Below are positions 50,355-59,027 of a stretch of DNA of 64,000 nt, piece by piece. The stretch is taken from positions 1-64,000 of the forward strand of contig NZ_PQGD01000012.1 of assembly GCF_002915575.1 (NCBI RefSeq). Direction: 5' to 3'. Position numbers and translations under genes: made by a program. Every line of letters begins with the position of its first letter. Within the stretch, counting starts at the first letter, position 1. Under the pieces are notes generated by a model. The model saw only the letters and a list, made by a program, of their open reading frames with translations. It had not been told where the DNA came from and did no database searches. The stretch is from Superficieibacter electus. Its GTDB lineage: Bacteria > Pseudomonadota > Gammaproteobacteria > Enterobacterales > Enterobacteriaceae.

Positions 50355-50648
50355 TCAAAAAATAGTTTCCAGTAATTGAGTTTTCATCGTGGCCTCAAAG
50401 GGAATAATTTCAGCTTTAGCAATGTTTCGTTTCTGGAATGGATCTTGGCTAAGTCGGGCTTCCAGAGATTCAATGTCGTCACATTTTGCAAGAATGACAC
50501 CACCATTACGCGGAATCCGCCTTCCTGAGGCAAGAAACACACCATCTGAGTAACCTTTCTTCAGCCACTCAACGTGTTCAGGAATTTGTGAATCAACTTC
50601 TTCTAGCGGTTTTATATAAGTTAGAACAACAACATAAATGATACTCAT
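50355..50648 (-). CDS. YciI-like protein
   Basis: 97 residues with the YCII/ferredoxin-like fold. Pattern features are 'HVEWLKKGYSDGVFLASGRRIPRNGGVILAK' and 'DPFQKRNIAKAEIIPFE', including the conserved His and Asp-Pro-Phe of the family. Biochemical role unknown. It stands alone in the island, 13 bp from the IS remnant, and may be a passenger gene. Confidence 0.8.
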   Translation of the reverse strand: MSIIYVVVLTYIKPLEEVDSQIPEHVEWLKKGYSDGVFLASGRRIPRNGGVILAKCDDIESLEARLSQDPFQKRNIAKAEIIPFEATMKTQLLETIF

Positions 50649-50752
50649 TTTAAAGTCCTGGTAAAAAGAAAGCTTTAAAATGCTAGCACCTGAGGAGGTA
50701 AAGTTGAACTGTCAAAATGATTTCCCACCATGATCGGAGAAGACCCATATTG

Positions 50753-50944
50753 TTAACCCTTAGGCTCAATCTTCTTCTTACGTAAAGCCTCCCTCGCCAG
50801 TTCCTTCAACCAACTGGCGAGACTTACCCCTTCTTCAGCCGCAACAGCATCAAGCTGTTCCTTCAATGCTGGATCAATACGCATTTTAAACTGTGGTGAC
50901 TGCCCCCCGCCTTTTGGTTTTTTTTCGCGCGATATGATTAACAT
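50753..50944 (-). CDS. Ribbon-helix-helix DNA-binding protein (Arc/HicB-like)
   Basis: 63 residues. The beta strand 'QFKMRIDPALKEQLDAVA' and helix 'GVSLASWLKELAREAL' form an RHH domain like the C-terminal part of HicB antitoxins. No HicA-type toxin gene is adjacent. It is divergent from symE with 126 bp between starts, so it could regulate that promoter. Confidence 0.72.
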   Translation of the reverse strand: MLIISREKKPKGGGQSPQFKMRIDPALKEQLDAVAAEEGVSLASWLKELAREALRKKKIEPKG

Positions 50945-51070
50945 GGGGCCACCTATCTATTTATTCTGACCATACAGGAGGCCACCTAATCTCTCCTACA
51001 CTGACAACGCTCCGATGTGGACCAACACAACCGGAGCGTCTAACCCTCACCAACTATCAAGGAGTTGATT

Positions 51071-51358
51071 ATGGCTACCGCGCATTCTACCTCAGACCTT
51101 CCCGCAACCAAACCCGAGCGCACGTTTATTGTGGGCTATCGTCCAAAATGTCTTGATACCAGCACGCCCAGCATTACGCTATCGGGTAAATGGCTGCGCG
51201 AGGCAGGCTTTGACACCGGTAATCACTATACGCTTAAGGTAATGCCAGGTTGTCTTGTGCTGGTCGGTTTGACGGACAGAGAAGAGACGCTCACCAAAGA
51301 GCTAACCCAAACCAAACGCACGCTGGCGGAAATGAAAGGAATGCTGGAAAGCGTCTGA
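51071..51358 (+). CDS. symE: SymE-family type I toxin
   Basis: A 95-residue SpoVT/AbrB-fold protein. The core 'RTFIVGYRP', 'PSITLSGKWLREAGFDTGNHYTLKVMPGCLVL' is typical of SymE, an SOS-linked toxin affecting nucleic acids in E. coli. AAGGAG lies 6 nt before the ATG; the TTG at 51065 is rejected. In E. coli symE is held down by antisense RNA SymR; I did not identify a clear SymR or LexA box here. It lies 165 bp upstream of the Septu genes, in a defence-type context. Confidence 0.82.
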   Translation: MATAHSTSDLPATKPERTFIVGYRPKCLDTSTPSITLSGKWLREAGFDTGNHYTLKVMPGCLVLVGLTDREETLTKELTQTKRTLAEMKGMLESV

Positions 51359-51367
51359 GTGTTTTGG

Positions 51368-51395
51368 GGCCGGAAGCATTAATCCCAGTCCGGCC
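51368..51395 (+). terminator. Hairpin after symE
   Basis: GGCCGGA pairs with TCCGGCC across a 14-nt loop, 10 bp after the symE stop. The following bases are A-rich, not T-rich, so it may be an RNA-stability element or weak terminator. Confidence 0.4.
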
Positions 51396-51523
51396 TTAAA
51401 AATCGTCTTCACCAGCCGATCCTGTGGCCAGCCCCTTCCCGCTTCATCAGGCAAGGCGATTAACTCTATTGCCAACAATAAATGTTATCATGACCCGATA
51501 TACAAACAGGTGGGGCTGGTGTA

Positions 51524-52921
51524 ATGAGAATCGACAAACTTTCACTGCTTAACTTCCGTTGTTTCAGGCAGCTTGATATCACCTTTGATAAGCACATTAC
51601 GATTCTGGTTGCACCAAACGGCGCGGGTAAAACGACCGTGCTGGATGCAGTTCGCCTGGCGCTGTTTCCTTTTATTCGCGGTTTTGATGCCAGCCTCCTG
51701 GTGAATGATAAATCGCTGGAGATCCGCACAGAAGATCTACGCCTGGTATTTCGTCCCGAGGCGCTAAATATGGAAATGTCATCATCCGCGGCTATCACCG
51801 CCACCGGCGAGTGGGAAAGCGGAAAAGCGGCAACATGGCAGTTAGAAAAGCATGGTGCCCTGCCACCGCACATTGACACCGTTGCATCGCAGCTCACTCA
51901 CTGGGGCGAGCAACTACAACAGAGAGTGCGTGACGAAAATGAGAAGCAGCACGTTGACCTTCCAATAGTGCTCTATCTCGGCACCGCACGGCTGTGGTAT
52001 CAGGAACGCTACGAACCCGATACTGCGGAACAGCGCCTGGACAATAGCGCATTCTCACGCCTGTCAGGTTATGACGATACGCTTTCTGCCACGTCTAACT
52101 ATAAGCAGTTTGAGCAGTGGTATAGCTGGCTATGGCGTAGCTATCGCGAGCATCAAATTAAGGTACTCGAAAACCTAGCAACCGACCTTGCGGAAGATAT
52201 TCGTATTACTAAGCTGAAAGATGCCATTCAGGTTATTCAGCAGGCAATCAATACGCTGACGAAGCAGGTCACTGGCTGGTACGATCTGGAATACAGTTCC
52301 AGCCACAATCAACAACTGGTGATGAGTCATCTTCAGCACGGTAAAATCCCGCTGGCCCAACTCAGTGACGGGTTGCGTAACGCGGTGGCGATGGTAGCGG
52401 ATATCGCCTTTCGTTGCGTTAAACTCAATCCGCACCTGGGTGCTGATGCGGCATTAAAAACGCAGGGCATTGTGCTGATCGATGAAGTCGATATGTTCCT
52501 ACATCCCGCATGGCAGCAGCAGATTATTCAGTCCTTGCGCACGGCATTTCCACAGATCCAGTTTATTGTGACGACGCACAGTCCGCAGGTCATCAGCACG
52601 GTAAAACGTGATTCTGTCAGGTTGCTTGAACAGGACGAAAACGGCAACGGTCTGGCATCGGTACCGACTGGTTCTACCTATGGCGAACCAAGTAGTGATG
52701 TCCTTCACAGCGTGATGGGCGTTGATCCGCAGCCTCCTGTCAAAGAAAAAGACGATCTGCAAAAACTGACGGAATGGGTCGACCAGGGGAAATACGACGA
52801 GCCAGAAGCCCGGCAACTAATGACGGCATTAAACGCGGCGTTAGGCAAAGCGCATCCACAGCTTCAACGTCTACAGCGCAGTATTGCCAGGCAGAACCTG
52901 CTGAAAGGGAAAGCGCAATGA
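51524..52921 (+). CDS. ptuA: PtuA-type AAA/SMC-like ATPase (Septu defence)
   Basis: 465 residues. Walker A is 'APNGAGKTT' (residues 30-38) in an OLD/SMC-like N-terminus ('MRIDKLSLLNFRCFRQLDITF'). The ABC-like signature region is 'LSDGLRNAVAMVADIAF', and Walker B is 'GIVLIDEVDMFLHPAW' followed by the switch 'TTHSPQVI'. This is the ATPase of the Septu (PtuAB) anti-phage system, also found as the effector of Ec78-type retrons. The stop overlaps the ptuB start. No RT gene is adjacent, so it is a stand-alone Septu pair. Confidence 0.85.
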   Translation: MRIDKLSLLNFRCFRQLDITFDKHITILVAPNGAGKTTVLDAVRLALFPFIRGFDASLLVNDKSLEIRTEDLRLVFRPEALNMEMSSSAAITATGEWESGKAATWQLEKHGALPPHIDTVASQLTHWGEQLQQRVRDENEKQHVDLPIVLYLGTARLWYQERYEPDTAEQRLDNSAFSRLSGYDDTLSATSNYKQFEQWYSWLWRSYREHQIKVLENLATDLAEDIRITKLKDAIQVIQQAINTLTKQVTGWYDLEYSSSHNQQLVMSHLQHGKIPLAQLSDGLRNAVAMVADIAFRCVKLNPHLGADAALKTQGIVLIDEVDMFLHPAWQQQIIQSLRTAFPQIQFIVTTHSPQVISTVKRDSVRLLEQDENGNGLASVPTGSTYGEPSSDVLHSVMGVDPQPPVKEKDDLQKLTEWVDQGKYDEPEARQLMTALNAALGKAHPQLQRLQRSIARQNLLKGKAQ

Positions 52922-53646
52922 GGCATGTAGTTAAACACGGACGTGGCAGTGGGGAACTGAGTCGGCAGAATCTGGAGCCGCCCCAAACTCAGGAAGATGC
53001 CGGGACGCGCTGGAAGCGATTTGGCAGTCACAATAAACAAATGTTGTTGCATTTTCTCTTAAACGAGCAGTATCACCTTTGTTGTTACAGCGAAATACGT
53101 GCCGATTTGCGTGGTCTTGGCTATCACATTGAGCATGTCGAAAATAAGAGTCAGCGACCCGAACGCACTTTTGATTATCAAAATCTCGCCGCCAGTGCCC
53201 TGGATTCAGAAAACGGATTATACCAGTACGGTGAAAACGCTTTTGGTGGGCATGCTCAGGGGAAAAGTCGTTCAGTCGATATAGCAGAATTTATTCATTG
53301 CCATATCTCCGACTGCTCACGTTATTTTGCTTATCTTTCTGATGGCAGAATAGTTCCCGTAGAAAGTCTGAACGCGCAAGAAAAGGCGAAAGCACAGTAC
53401 ACCATTACGCTATTAAATCTGAATAGTGGCTTTCTACAAACCGAGCGTCGTAATCACTGGCGTGAACTTGAGCAGCTTTTTGATGAGCACATCAATAAAG
53501 GCTGGGATCTGCAACAGTTGCTTCGACTTGATCTGGTTCCAACCGCCGATCATAAACTTCATGAGTTTTTTAGTATTACGCGACAATTTTTCCGGCAAGA
53601 AGCTGAGCAAGTATTACAGAATCATGCCCCAGAATTAATTGAGTAA
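52918..53646 (+). CDS. ptuB: PtuB-type HNH nuclease (Septu defence)
   Basis: A 242-residue HNH endonuclease of the TIGR02646 kind. 'HLCCYSEIRADLRGLGYHIEHVENKS' gives the Cys/Glu and His-Ile-Glu-His residues, with Asn89 in 'FDYQNLAAS'. ATG at 52918 overlaps the ptuA stop (ATGA), so the two are translationally coupled, as in Septu loci. It should cut nucleic acid when released or activated by PtuA. A terminator-like hairpin follows. Confidence 0.85.
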   Translation: MRHVVKHGRGSGELSRQNLEPPQTQEDAGTRWKRFGSHNKQMLLHFLLNEQYHLCCYSEIRADLRGLGYHIEHVENKSQRPERTFDYQNLAASALDSENGLYQYGENAFGGHAQGKSRSVDIAEFIHCHISDCSRYFAYLSDGRIVPVESLNAQEKAKAQYTITLLNLNSGFLQTERRNHWRELEQLFDEHINKGWDLQQLLRLDLVPTADHKLHEFFSITRQFFRQEAEQVLQNHAPELIE

Positions 53647-53674
53647 TATCAAAGCAGTACGTTATTCATTGCGG

Positions 53675-53706
53675 GTCGCTGCCGCTGAAAGCGACAGCGC
53701 GGTTTT
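53675..53706 (+). terminator. Terminator after ptuB
   Basis: TCGCTGCCGCT, a short loop, then AGCGACAGCG, followed by GGTTTTTC. It separates the Septu genes from the convergent lyase gene. Confidence 0.55.
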
Positions 53707-54894
53707 TCAATCTGCCTGACGACTCACACCCTCCACCGCCTCATACGCCACCCTAAGCTTTTCCATTGCCTCAGCCAGCACCGCACGCGGACATCCGACG
53801 TTAAGACGCATATGCCGTTCCCCGCCTGCGCCATACTGAAGTCCCGGCGAAAGCCCCAGCTTTGCGTTATTCACGAAAAAAGCCGCAAGCGCTTCATCAC
53901 TGAGGCCCATCCGTTCAGCATTCAGAAAAAGCAGATAAGATGCACCGCCGTGGATCACTGAAATTTTGGGGCAGTGTTCGCCGATAGACTTCCTGACAAA
54001 CGCCACATTCTCCGCCAGGTAGGTAAGAAGTTGTTGATGCCAGTCGTCACACTGGGTAAACGCAGCATAGATGGCGGCTTGCTGGAGATAATGGGTTTCC
54101 GCAAGATAGCAATTATCAAGGAAGCGAAAAATCGTGTCCCGCAACACCGTATTTTTGACGATCATGATCCCGCCCTGAATACCGGGAGCGTTAAATGTCT
54201 TACCTATCGAGGTCAGAACAATAGCCGCAGTATCCTGGGCAGGGTCGACGGCAAAAAAAGGCGTATGACTTTTGCCGGGTAATGTCAGGTCACAATGCAC
54301 TTCATCTGAGACAACAATAACGCCTTCTTCGTGGCAATAGCGTTTTATCCGGGAAAGGGTGTCATGATCCCACACCACTCCGCCAGGGTTATGGGGTGAA
54401 ACAAACAGAAAAATGCGGCACATTTTTAATTTGCTTCTGAAGTCGTGCCAGTCAAATGTAAAGGTGCCGTTTTTTTCAATCAGCCGGGATTGAATTAAAT
54501 TTCTGCCGCAGCCGGACACCATATTCCTGTAGGGATCGTATATGGGCGTACAGGTCAGAATGTTATATCCCGGTTTACTGAGCGCTAATACGGATAAAAC
54601 AACGGCTTTTATTACGCCAGGAATAAAATGCAGCCACTCTTCGCTGACATCGGTGTTGTATTGCTTCTTATACCAGCGAACAACCGATGTTTTCCAGCCT
54701 GGATAGTCCATATTATATCCCTGCACCGGCTGCGAGGAGACAGAAATAAGACTATCGAGAACGGGCGCGGGTGTCCTGAAATCCATATCGGCAATCCACA
54801 GAGGCAGGACATCCTCTGTGCCAAACATTTGCTTCATTTGCCCATATTTACGGCTGATGGGATCGCGTGTGACAACACTATCAAATAAAGACAT
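53707..54894 (-). CDS. MalY/PatB-type PLP-dependent C-S lyase/aminotransferase
   Basis: A 395-residue fold-type I PLP enzyme of the MalY/PatB (cystathionine beta-lyase-like) group. 'PLWIADMDFRTPAPV' near the N-terminus, 'FVSPHNPGGVVW', 'VSDEVHCDLTLPGK' and the PLP lysine in 'TSIGKTFNAPGIQGG' are visible. It likely cleaves a C-S bond of an amino acid, releasing pyruvate and ammonia. The antiporter gene lies 44 bp upstream on the same strand, suggesting an operon. Confidence 0.87.
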   Translation of the reverse strand: MSLFDSVVTRDPISRKYGQMKQMFGTEDVLPLWIADMDFRTPAPVLDSLISVSSQPVQGYNMDYPGWKTSVVRWYKKQYNTDVSEEWLHFIPGVIKAVVLSVLALSKPGYNILTCTPIYDPYRNMVSGCGRNLIQSRLIEKNGTFTFDWHDFRSKLKMCRIFLFVSPHNPGGVVWDHDTLSRIKRYCHEEGVIVVSDEVHCDLTLPGKSHTPFFAVDPAQDTAAIVLTSIGKTFNAPGIQGGIMIVKNTVLRDTIFRFLDNCYLAETHYLQQAAIYAAFTQCDDWHQQLLTYLAENVAFVRKSIGEHCPKISVIHGGASYLLFLNAERMGLSDEALAAFFVNNAKLGLSPGLQYGAGGERHMRLNVGCPRAVLAEAMEKLRVAYEAVEGVSRQAD

Positions 54895-54938
54895 TATTGC
54901 TCCATGTATAACCGGGTAGTAAATGAGAAAAAAGTGCT

Positions 54939-56393
54939 TCAGCGTTCTGCCACGTATTCAGGATCGTCGCCAGGTTCATAGCGGGCAATACCTATGCCGG
55001 TAGCCGCCCATAATAAGGCGAAGATCACGCCGCTATAACATAATATCGCCCAGGGGAGATAATCCAGTGTCGCTACGCCGAGCATGGTCGCGCAATAAAC
55101 GCCCGACGCCGACCAGGGAATAATAGGTTCGACCACGGTTCCCGCATCTTCCGTTGTTCTTGACAGGTTTTTAGTGGCCAGCCCCCGCCTTTTATATTCC
55201 TCCTTAAATGCATCCCCGCATAATAACAGCGGTAATGTCCCGTTGGCGGTACAGGCGCAGATCGTCATTGAGGTCAGGATGGTGGTTAATACCAGCCTGA
55301 AGGTGGATTTTATTCCTTTGGTCAGCGCCTGAATAACGTTACGCAGGGAGCCTGTCGCGCTCATTGCCCCGGCAAAACTGAATGCGCTAAAAACGGTGAC
55401 GAAGCTGCTGAACATGGAGATTGCGCCGCCACGCTCCAGCAGACGCGGTAAGTCTTTAGAGAGCGTGGAAGCATCCAGCCCATCCGCCATGGTTAATTTG
55501 AATCCGCTGACCACAGCCTCACCGACAGAGGATGCGGAAAAGCGCTGGAATATGAGTGCCAGCAATACCGCCACAAAGGTTGATAAAAATAACATCGGGA
55601 TAGGCGGCTTTTTCGCCAGCGATCCGTACAGCACAATGACCGGCGGTAACAGCAGCAGAATATTGAAGTGATATACCTGTCCGATGGACGTCATCAGGGT
55701 GGTGATGGTGTCCGGCGTGCTGCCTGCCGTATCAATGCTCAGCCCCAGATAACCGTATACGATGCAGCATAAAATGAAACCCGGTCCGGTGGTCCACAGC
55801 AGATGGCCGATATGGGAGTATAAATTAACGCCCGCCGCCAGCGCGGCCATATTGGTTGAATCTGAGACCGGAGATAATTTATCGCCGAACCAGCATCCTG
55901 ACACAATCGCGCCCGCAGCAATCGCCAGCGGCATATTCAGCCCGATAGCGACGCCGATCATGGCAATGCCGATGGTGCCGATAGATCCCCACGATGTGCC
56001 GGTACAGACTGAAATAAGCGCCCCAAGTAAAAAAGCAGAAATATAAAAATACTGGGGATTAATAATTTTCAGGCCGTAATAGATCATCATCGGTATCGTC
56101 CCTGATATCATCCAGGCCCCAATCAGAAAACCAATGCTCGCCACGATTAAAATAACCGGTAATGCCTCTGAAATCTTACTGCAAATCGACGTTAATATAT
56201 CATCCCACGTATAGCCATGCGCAATGCCGACAAACGCGGCGGCGGCGGTTCCAAGAAGGATCATCGGTTCTGCGCGAATATTAAAAACAAAATAGCCAAC
56301 GCTGATGGCACCAAGCATAACAATTACAGGGAAAAGCGACCAGAAAAATAAAAGCGGCCGCTTCTCTGTGGCATGACAGTTATCTGAATTCAT
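54939..56393 (-). CDS. NhaC-family Na+/H+ antiporter
   Basis: A 484-residue membrane protein with about 11-12 helices. Family segments are 'GTSWGSIGTIGIAMIGVA', 'GCWFGDKLSPVSDSTNMAA' and 'EDAGTVVEPIIPWSASGVY'. NhaC-family proteins exchange Na+ for H+ or, in some cases, organic anions such as malate and lactate, so this could export an amino-acid breakdown product of the neighbouring lyase (inference). The MelR-like regulator lies 38 bp upstream. Confidence 0.87.
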   Translation of the reverse strand: MNSDNCHATEKRPLLFFWSLFPVIVMLGAISVGYFVFNIRAEPMILLGTAAAAFVGIAHGYTWDDILTSICSKISEALPVILIVASIGFLIGAWMISGTIPMMIYYGLKIINPQYFYISAFLLGALISVCTGTSWGSIGTIGIAMIGVAIGLNMPLAIAAGAIVSGCWFGDKLSPVSDSTNMAALAAGVNLYSHIGHLLWTTGPGFILCCIVYGYLGLSIDTAGSTPDTITTLMTSIGQVYHFNILLLLPPVIVLYGSLAKKPPIPMLFLSTFVAVLLALIFQRFSASSVGEAVVSGFKLTMADGLDASTLSKDLPRLLERGGAISMFSSFVTVFSAFSFAGAMSATGSLRNVIQALTKGIKSTFRLVLTTILTSMTICACTANGTLPLLLCGDAFKEEYKRRGLATKNLSRTTEDAGTVVEPIIPWSASGVYCATMLGVATLDYLPWAILCYSGVIFALLWAATGIGIARYEPGDDPEYVAER

Positions 56394-56431
56394 TTTTTAT
56401 TCCGGTTATTTGTGTTGGCAATAGATATTTG

Positions 56432-57361
56432 TTATATTAAATAATGACGTTTTTCCTGACTATACTTTCTGTACTGCTTTGGCGGCATGCCGACATAATT
56501 TTTAAAGGTACTGTAAAAGCGGCTGCTTGAGCTAAATCCTGCGAGCATGGCGATATCCAGAATCGGTTTATCGGTATCACTCAGCAGGGCGCGAACATGA
56601 TTAATCCGCAGGGTGGTAATATACTGTTTCATGGTAAGCTGCATGGATTTCTGAAATATGCCCATTGCATAATTGGGATTTAATTTAACATGATCGGCAA
56701 TGGCATTAACGGTCAGCGGTTTATCATTATTCATGGCGATATATTCCAGCATCTGACTGACATAAAACTGCGCATGCCGCGATGTGCCGTTTTTATGCGG
56801 CTGCGGGGTTTTATTCACCGAGACCGGACGCCACCCGGAAAGGCTAAAACGCTTTAACATCAGCGCGATTTCATCAATCGCCAGTTGCCGGACCGCGACG
56901 TTAGGGCTTTTCAGTTCATCCTGCCAGCGCTGGATTTCAATAACGCCGATTGGCTGAACCGCCAGCGATTTTATGACCATCCCGTGAGTGACATGGTTTA
57001 CCAGTTCGCGATCCAGAGGCCATGACAGAAACAGGTGCATGGGAAGGTTGAATATGGCCATTTGCGTGCAGCGGCCCGGATTCGTCAGTTGATGAGGCGT
57101 ACAGGCCCAAAACAGCGCGACGTGGCCCTGATTGATGTGTACCACTTCATCATTGATCAGATACTCCACATCGCCATCAAAAGGGACGTTAACCTCGATC
57201 TGCCCGTGCCAGTGGCTGTATGTCATCGCTAACGGTGCCCGCAGCTCGACATCCATCTTCTGAGACTCAGAATACAGGGCAAGCGGGCTTTTGGTTTGTT
57301 TATCATAGCTACGGCACATATGTGGATCATGAGGTAGCTTTGGGATGTTGGCATTTACCAT
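56432..57361 (-). CDS. MelR-like AraC-family activator
   Basis: A 309-residue AraC/XylS regulator. The N-terminal cupin ('YSHWHGQIEVNVPFDGDVEYLIND', 'GHVALFWACTPHQLTNPG', 'AIFNLPMHLFLSWPLDRELVNHVTHGMVIKSLA') and the C-terminal double HTH ('AIDEIALMLKRFSLSGW', 'HAQFYVSQMLEYIA', 'NPNYAMGIFQKSMQLTMKQYI') are very like E. coli MelR, the melibiose activator (302 residues). ATG at 57361 was chosen by that match. No melA or melB is present; it heads an operon with an antiporter and a C-S lyase instead, so the ligand may differ. Confidence 0.85.
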   Translation of the reverse strand: MVNANIPKLPHDPHMCRSYDKQTKSPLALYSESQKMDVELRAPLAMTYSHWHGQIEVNVPFDGDVEYLINDEVVHINQGHVALFWACTPHQLTNPGRCTQMAIFNLPMHLFLSWPLDRELVNHVTHGMVIKSLAVQPIGVIEIQRWQDELKSPNVAVRQLAIDEIALMLKRFSLSGWRPVSVNKTPQPHKNGTSRHAQFYVSQMLEYIAMNNDKPLTVNAIADHVKLNPNYAMGIFQKSMQLTMKQYITTLRINHVRALLSDTDKPILDIAMLAGFSSSSRFYSTFKNYVGMPPKQYRKYSQEKRHYLI

Positions 57362-57640
57362 CGTAAGACATCCTGAATCGTTAGGCTGATTAGCACACAA
57401 TACGAGCACATCCTTAGAGCTTACCCGAAAAAAAATTCCATTTTCTCTACATTTTGAGGAATTCATGCCCGGAATATCATATTTTCGAACGGTTCAATAC
57501 GGTTCTGAGTTTTCAGGAAGAATTGACGATTTACGGGTGGGAAAGGCGCTAACAGGAGTGACCAGCTAACACCGTCTTTTTACAGGAAAACCGCCGTTGC
57601 CCGATAACATCGCCCTCTGCGGATAGTCAGAACCAAAATG

Positions 57641-58537
57641 TTACTTCGCCTGGAGCCTCTCAATAAACTCATTCAGCTCGCGGTTAAAACGGTCGCTTTC
57701 TTCAATAAACGGCGCATGGCCTGAGTTGTCGAAAATCATCGACTGTATACGCGGATTCGCTTGCTTTGCCCGCGCCAGCGAGGCCTGCGGATTAACCAGC
57801 GCGTCATGCTTGCCATAAATAAACAGTAACGGCACGCGGGCAGGCGTGAGTGATTTTTCAAGAGAAACGCGTAGCGACGGCACGGCGCGCTGCATCGGCC
57901 AGGCGGCCAGCGCGGCGTTTGCCAGCAGTCGCTGGAAGGTGTCGTTGTCCGGCTGTTGGTAGAAACACAACCGCAGGAAAGCGCGCTCACCCTCCAGATG
58001 CGTTTTCAAATCACCGGCGGTCATATCCTGGTAAACGTCCGGATGCGCCGGGATCTGGTCGGGCGTCAGCTCGACTACGCCGTCGACGTAGACCGCGCCG
58101 CTGATGCGGGCATCGCCATTAGCTTCCAGATAGCGGGTGATGACCACGCCGCCCAGTGACCAGCCAACCAATAGCGGCTTATCCGCATGACTGCCTTCAA
58201 TGACCGCCGCCAGATCCGCCCCCCAGCGCGCCCCGTCGCGGTAAGCGCTTTCCTGTTCCGGCTTAGCCGAAAGACCATGACCACGCAGATCAAAGGTAAT
58301 CAGCCGATAACGTTGCAGCTGCGCATCCTCAATCTGTTTCTCCCAGTTCAGATGGCTGCCCAGCAGGCCATGAATAAAAATAACCGGCCTGCCATCCGGG
58401 TTGCCGCTCTCCTGGACGGCCAGGGTGACGCCGTCCGGCGCGGTAACGGTATAGTGTTTAACCTGCGCAAGCAGGGTCGTTGAAAACAGCAGCAGGAACA
58501 GCGGAACGACCGCGCGACGAAAAATGAATAACAGCAT
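57641..58537 (-). CDS. Secreted alpha/beta hydrolase
   Basis: 298 residues. A signal peptide ('MLLFIFRRAVVPLFLLLFSTTLLAQ') precedes an alpha/beta-hydrolase domain with 'IFIHGLLGSHLNW' (oxyanion region), the nucleophile elbow 'LLVGWSLGGVV', Asp in 'FIYGKHDALVNPQ' and His in 'NSGHAPFIEE'. It resembles periplasmic haloperoxidase- or esterase-like hydrolases; the substrate is unknown. ATG at 58537 was chosen because GAGGAG precedes it and the signal peptide then starts the protein. It is divergent from a MerR regulator with a shared palindromic promoter. Confidence 0.87.
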   Translation of the reverse strand: MLLFIFRRAVVPLFLLLFSTTLLAQVKHYTVTAPDGVTLAVQESGNPDGRPVIFIHGLLGSHLNWEKQIEDAQLQRYRLITFDLRGHGLSAKPEQESAYRDGARWGADLAAVIEGSHADKPLLVGWSLGGVVITRYLEANGDARISGAVYVDGVVELTPDQIPAHPDVYQDMTAGDLKTHLEGERAFLRLCFYQQPDNDTFQRLLANAALAAWPMQRAVPSLRVSLEKSLTPARVPLLFIYGKHDALVNPQASLARAKQANPRIQSMIFDNSGHAPFIEESDRFNRELNEFIERLQAK

Positions 58538-58578
58538 AAAACGCTCCTCAGTTAAGTAGTCACGCGCTATGCTGAACC

Positions 58579-58600
58579 CTGACATTAATGTCAGAGTCAA
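58579..58600 (-). promoter_or_regulatory. MerR-type promoter of the hydrolase gene
   Basis: On the minus strand a -35 TTGACT is followed directly by the palindrome CTGACATTAATGTCAG inside a long (about 19-bp) spacer. This is the arrangement of MerR-activated promoters, and the divergent gene encodes a MerR protein. Confidence 0.72.
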
Positions 58601-58622
58601 GCGGCATTCACAGAGGTGAGTT

Positions 58623-58979
58623 ATGCAGTTAACCATTGGCGAGCTGGCAACAAAAACGGGCGTCAGCGTGCGTTCGATTCGGCATTACGATAGTCACGGT
58701 CTGCTGACATCGGCCCGCGCCTGTAACGGCTACCGCTATTTCCCGCAAGAGGCCATAGCGCAGGTGCGGCAGATCCAGCGGCTGATTGGTACCGGGTTCA
58801 GCATCGCGGAAATCCGCCGTTTCCCTGACTGTATGCGGCTGATTGAAGGCGCGGCGTTTTGCCCGGAAACCCAGGCGATACAACATCAGCGACTGGCGGA
58901 AATAGAACGGCAGATTGGTGAACTGGAGCGTCGGCGAGCGCGACTGATGAAAACACTGAAGCAAGGCGAAAACGGCTGA
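58623..58979 (+). CDS. MerR-family regulator
   Basis: 118 residues. The MerR winged helix ('TIGELATKTGVSVRSIRHYDSHGLL', 'GYRYFPQEAIAQVRQIQRLIGTGFSIAEIRRF') is followed by a coiled-coil dimerisation helix. Two Cys residues ('FPDCMRLIEGAAFCPE') could sense redox state or a metal, but the number and spacing do not match SoxR or CueR. GAGGTGAG precedes the ATG. It faces the hydrolase gene across the palindromic promoter and most likely activates it. Confidence 0.9.
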   Translation: MQLTIGELATKTGVSVRSIRHYDSHGLLTSARACNGYRYFPQEAIAQVRQIQRLIGTGFSIAEIRRFPDCMRLIEGAAFCPETQAIQHQRLAEIERQIGELERRRARLMKTLKQGENG

Positions 58980-59027
58980 TATTGCGTTCAGTGAATGACA
59001 TCACCGGCGGTGATGTCATTCCTCGTC

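Noticed and set aside
50945-51064. HicA-type toxin partner of the ribbon-helix-helix protein
   Set aside because: No small double-stranded-RNA-binding-type frame adjoins it; the next gene is symE.
50945-51070. LexA box controlling symE
   Set aside because: No CTGT-N8-ACAG match was found in the symE upstream region, so SOS control is not claimed.
51524-53646. Ec78-type retron using PtuAB as effector
   Set aside because: No reverse transcriptase or msr-msd structure lies next to ptuAB. The RT in the window is more than 10 kb away in a different element and has its own operon.
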